A stretch of DNA of 6,100 bases from Clostridium sp. UBA6758 (GTDB lineage: Bacteria; Bacillota; Clostridia; Clostridiales; Clostridiaceae). A program made the translations under genes and the position numbers. The stretch is taken from assembly GCA_002453475.1 (NCBI GenBank), contig DKGY01000094.1, forward strand, positions 145,657 to 151,756, given 5' to 3'. Position 1 is the stretch's first letter; each line of letters starts with the position of its first letter. Under the pieces are notes generated by a model. That model saw nothing but the letters and a program-made list of their open reading frames with translations, did no database searches and had not been told where the DNA came from. Below, one piece after another: positions 4,931 to 6,100 of the stretch.

Positions 4931-5302
4931 ATGTTTACAGAAAAATTTTTCGAGGTACTAAATCATGAAGGAGTAGTTTCTATTGTTACTTGCGCAAATA
5001 ATACAGCTCATGTCGCTAATACATGGAACAGTTATTTAATTGTTGTAGAAGAAAATAAAATCTTAATTCCTGCAGCTGCTATGATTAAAACAGAAGAAAA
5101 TATTAATGCTAATCCTAAAGTTAAATTGACTCTTGGTAGTAAGGAAGTAATGGGCTACAAATATATGGGAACTGGATTTTTACTTGAAGGAACTGCCAAA
5201 CTTCTAAAAGATGGAGATAACTTTAAGATGATGAAAGAAAAATGCCCATTCCTTACAAGAACATTAGAAGTTACAGTTACCTCATGCAAACAAACACTAT
5301 AA
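4931..5302 (+). CDS. Pyridoxamine 5'-phosphate oxidase family flavoprotein (FMN-binding split barrel)
   Basis: A 123-residue single-domain protein. The ATG follows GAAGGA with 8 nt spacing. The opening MFTEKFFEVLNHEGVVSIVT and the strands around HVANTWNSYLIVVEENKIL and KVKLTLGSKEVMG are those of the small PNPOx-like split-barrel proteins of clostridia. GTGFLLEGTAKLL near residue 81 is the typical later strand, and the chain ends in VTVTSCKQTL. Such proteins bind FMN, or related cofactors, as dimers; this small group lacks an assigned reaction, and true pyridoxine phosphate oxidase activity is unlikely. Cysteines lie at 21, 105 and 119. It is divergent from the Rrf2 regulator, which suggests redox or nitrosative stress control, and it ends in a strong terminator 35 bp after the stop, so it is monocistronic. 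Confidence 0.85.
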   Translation: MFTEKFFEVLNHEGVVSIVTCANNTAHVANTWNSYLIVVEENKILIPAAAMIKTEENINANPKVKLTLGSKEVMGYKYMGTGFLLEGTAKLLKDGDNFKMMKEKCPFLTRTLEVTVTSCKQTL

Positions 5303-5337
5303 AGAATATTAAACTCAAGCAGAGAAACTATGCAAAG

Positions 5338-5377
5338 AAAAAACAAGGTCTAGAACTAGTTCTAGACCTTGTTTTTT
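5338..5377. terminator. Strong bidirectional rho-independent terminator
   Basis: The whole 40 bp is a perfect palindrome centred on ACTAGT, with stem core ACAAGGTCTAGAA and T-tracts of six or more on the 3' side of both strands. It ends the flavoprotein transcript on the plus strand and can stop transcripts coming from the acetyltransferase at 5542-6006 on the minus strand. Confidence 0.9.
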
Positions 5378-5455
5378 ATATAATTTTACATCCTCTTTCT
5401 AACTTTTAATTAAAAAATAAGAAAAATGTTCCACACAAAATATTATCTAATTAAT

Positions 5456-5524
5456 TTAAAGTGGACCTCTACCAAAACTAAATGCTACCTGACTGTCCAA
5501 TGAGCAATAGCTAACTATTGGCAT
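5456..5524 (-). CDS. Possible 22-residue ORF downstream of the second acetyltransferase
   Basis: A minus-strand frame opens at ATG 5524-5522, 17 nt after the acetyltransferase stop, and ends at TAA 5458-5456. It encodes MPIVSYCSLDSQ followed by VAFSFGRGPL. The SD is weak (GGTGAAG). The GC level is higher than in the surroundings. It may be the remnant of a longer protein or part of a dispersed repeat rather than a gene. Confidence 0.2.
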   Translation of the reverse strand: MPIVSYCSLDSQVAFSFGRGPL

Positions 5525-5541
5525 TCTTCACCAAATAGAAA

Positions 5542-6006
5542 TTAGTGTTTTACACTCTTTTCATAATAAATGCTACCCTCTGTTTGGCCAATTTTCTTAT
5601 ATCCCATTTTTTCATATAAATGTTGATTTCTAACGCTACAAAGTAATGTTGACAGTGACCATATTTCCACACTCGGATATAGTTTTTCCATAAGTTCCAT
5701 TGCTTTTCTTCCATACCCCTCATTTTGGCATTCAGGAAGTATACAAAAATCCTGTAATTCAAAATGGTTAGGTCTGTTATCAGTTTCATGATCTAACCAA
5801 AATGTTCCGATTATTGTTTCATCCAACATTATCTTATAGAGAGGATATTTACTCATACACCATGAAACAAAATTTACATCTCCTATGTATTTCAAATATT
5901 CTCCTTTACCTTCACCAAATCTAATGTCTTCATCTGTATAAGCAAATCTTCTAACCTCAATGATATTAGCAGCATCTTCAATTTTAACCTTTTCAAGATG
6001 TAACAT
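5542..6006 (-). CDS. GNAT family N-acetyltransferase
   Basis: A 154-residue protein starting at ATG 6006-6004, with GGAGG 7 nt upstream. It is a compact GNAT domain. Beta1 is LHLEKVKIEDAANIIEVRR, and the beta4 strand HFELQDFCILPECQ leads into the acetyl-CoA loop QNEGYGRKAMELM (residues 94-106, Q/RxxGxG form). Late motif B reads VRNQHLYEKMGYKKIGQTEG (residues 125-144). Length and motifs are typical of single-domain GNAT enzymes. The acceptor substrate is not predictable. It is unrelated in detail to the RimJ/RimL-type enzyme at 792-1367, so the two are not a recent duplication. It has no close partner in the window; transcription towards lower coordinates would end at the palindromic terminator at 5338-5377. 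Confidence 0.88.
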   Translation of the reverse strand: MLHLEKVKIEDAANIIEVRRFAYTDEDIRFGEGKGEYLKYIGDVNFVSWCMSKYPLYKIMLDETIIGTFWLDHETDNRPNHFELQDFCILPECQNEGYGRKAMELMEKLYPSVEIWSLSTLLCSVRNQHLYEKMGYKKIGQTEGSIYYEKSVKH

Positions 6007-6100
6007 AGATTAACCTCCAACATTTTGTATTTTTCATTTTTAGGTATATTTAATCCCACTTTCGAAATAGGAAAACCTCTGAAATCCGCATGACCACAAC
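6007..6100. other. Upstream region of the second acetyltransferase gene, edge of window
   Basis: It contains the SD of the acetyltransferase. A minus-strand frame (GHADFRGFPISKVGLNIPKN) enters from the window edge and runs past the acetyltransferase start in another frame; it has no visible start and cannot be assigned. No convincing promoter was found. Confidence 0.25.

Noticed and set aside
5155..5346. Minus-strand frame of 63 codons
   Set aside because: It is antisense to the flavoprotein gene and has no SD.
5505..5520. Hairpin CAATAG CTAA CTATTG as terminator of the second acetyltransferase gene
   Set aside because: Only 6 bp, and no T-run follows on the minus strand; the palindrome at 5338-5377 is far better.
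5550..5789. Minus-strand frame of 79 codons
   Set aside because: It is a +1-frame shadow of the second acetyltransferase, whose own frame is intact.
1..6100. CRISPR array, tRNA, rRNA, insertion sequence or toxin-antitoxin pair
   Set aside because: No regularly spaced repeats, tRNA-like cloverleaf, transposase or terminal inverted repeats were found, and no toxin-antitoxin gene pair with the usual overlap.

Overview
The window is AT-rich Gram-positive DNA of Clostridium type. A/T-ending codons and AGA arginines dominate most genes, Shine-Dalgarno (SD) sites are strong, TATAAT -10 boxes are near consensus, and long intergenic gaps hold rho-independent terminators. Protein content (ABC-F ATPase, GNAT acetyltransferases, HD-domain nucleotidase-like protein, Rrf2 regulator with a divergent small flavoprotein) fits a Clostridium sensu lato chromosome. 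The species cannot be named from this stretch. It is an accessory-looking patchwork of mostly single-gene units.

Layout. 1-249 (-): the first 83 codons of an ABC-F type ATPase gene. 250-741 (-): its long leader, with a near-consensus promoter, a six-codon leader peptide with its own strong SD, several stem-loops, and a complete intrinsic terminator about 100 nt before the ABC-F start. This is the layout of drug-induced transcription attenuation and is the most interesting part of the window. 792-1367 (-): a RimJ/RimL-like acetyltransferase starting at GTG. 1557-1964 (+): a 135-residue protein with one N-terminal membrane segment and no recognised family, on a divergent promoter. 1965-2278: a decayed fragment that looks like the end of a jelly-roll repeat surface protein, and a terminator-like hairpin. 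2279-2848 (-): an HD-domain protein of the YfbR/HDDC2 kind, with codon use unlike its neighbours. 2870-3025 (-): an in-frame stretch with a CxxC knuckle and no start codon. 3026-3799 (-): a putative zinc metallopeptidase (HETSH), whose start is best placed 10 codons inside the longest frame. 3800-4220: mostly non-coding, with a terminator and possibly a deletion scar. 4221-4724 (-) and 4931-5302 (+): an Rrf2-family regulator divergent from a pyridoxamine 5'-phosphate oxidase-like flavoprotein, which ends in a 40-bp perfectly palindromic bidirectional terminator. 5542-6006 (-): a second GNAT acetyltransferase.

How the genes may work together. The clearest linked pair is the Rrf2 regulator and the flavoprotein, which share a 206-bp intergenic region with outward promoters; the regulator probably controls itself and its neighbour in response to redox or nitrosative stress. 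The ABC-F gene with its leader is a self-contained putative antibiotic-sensing and ribosome-protection unit. The other genes look independently transcribed.
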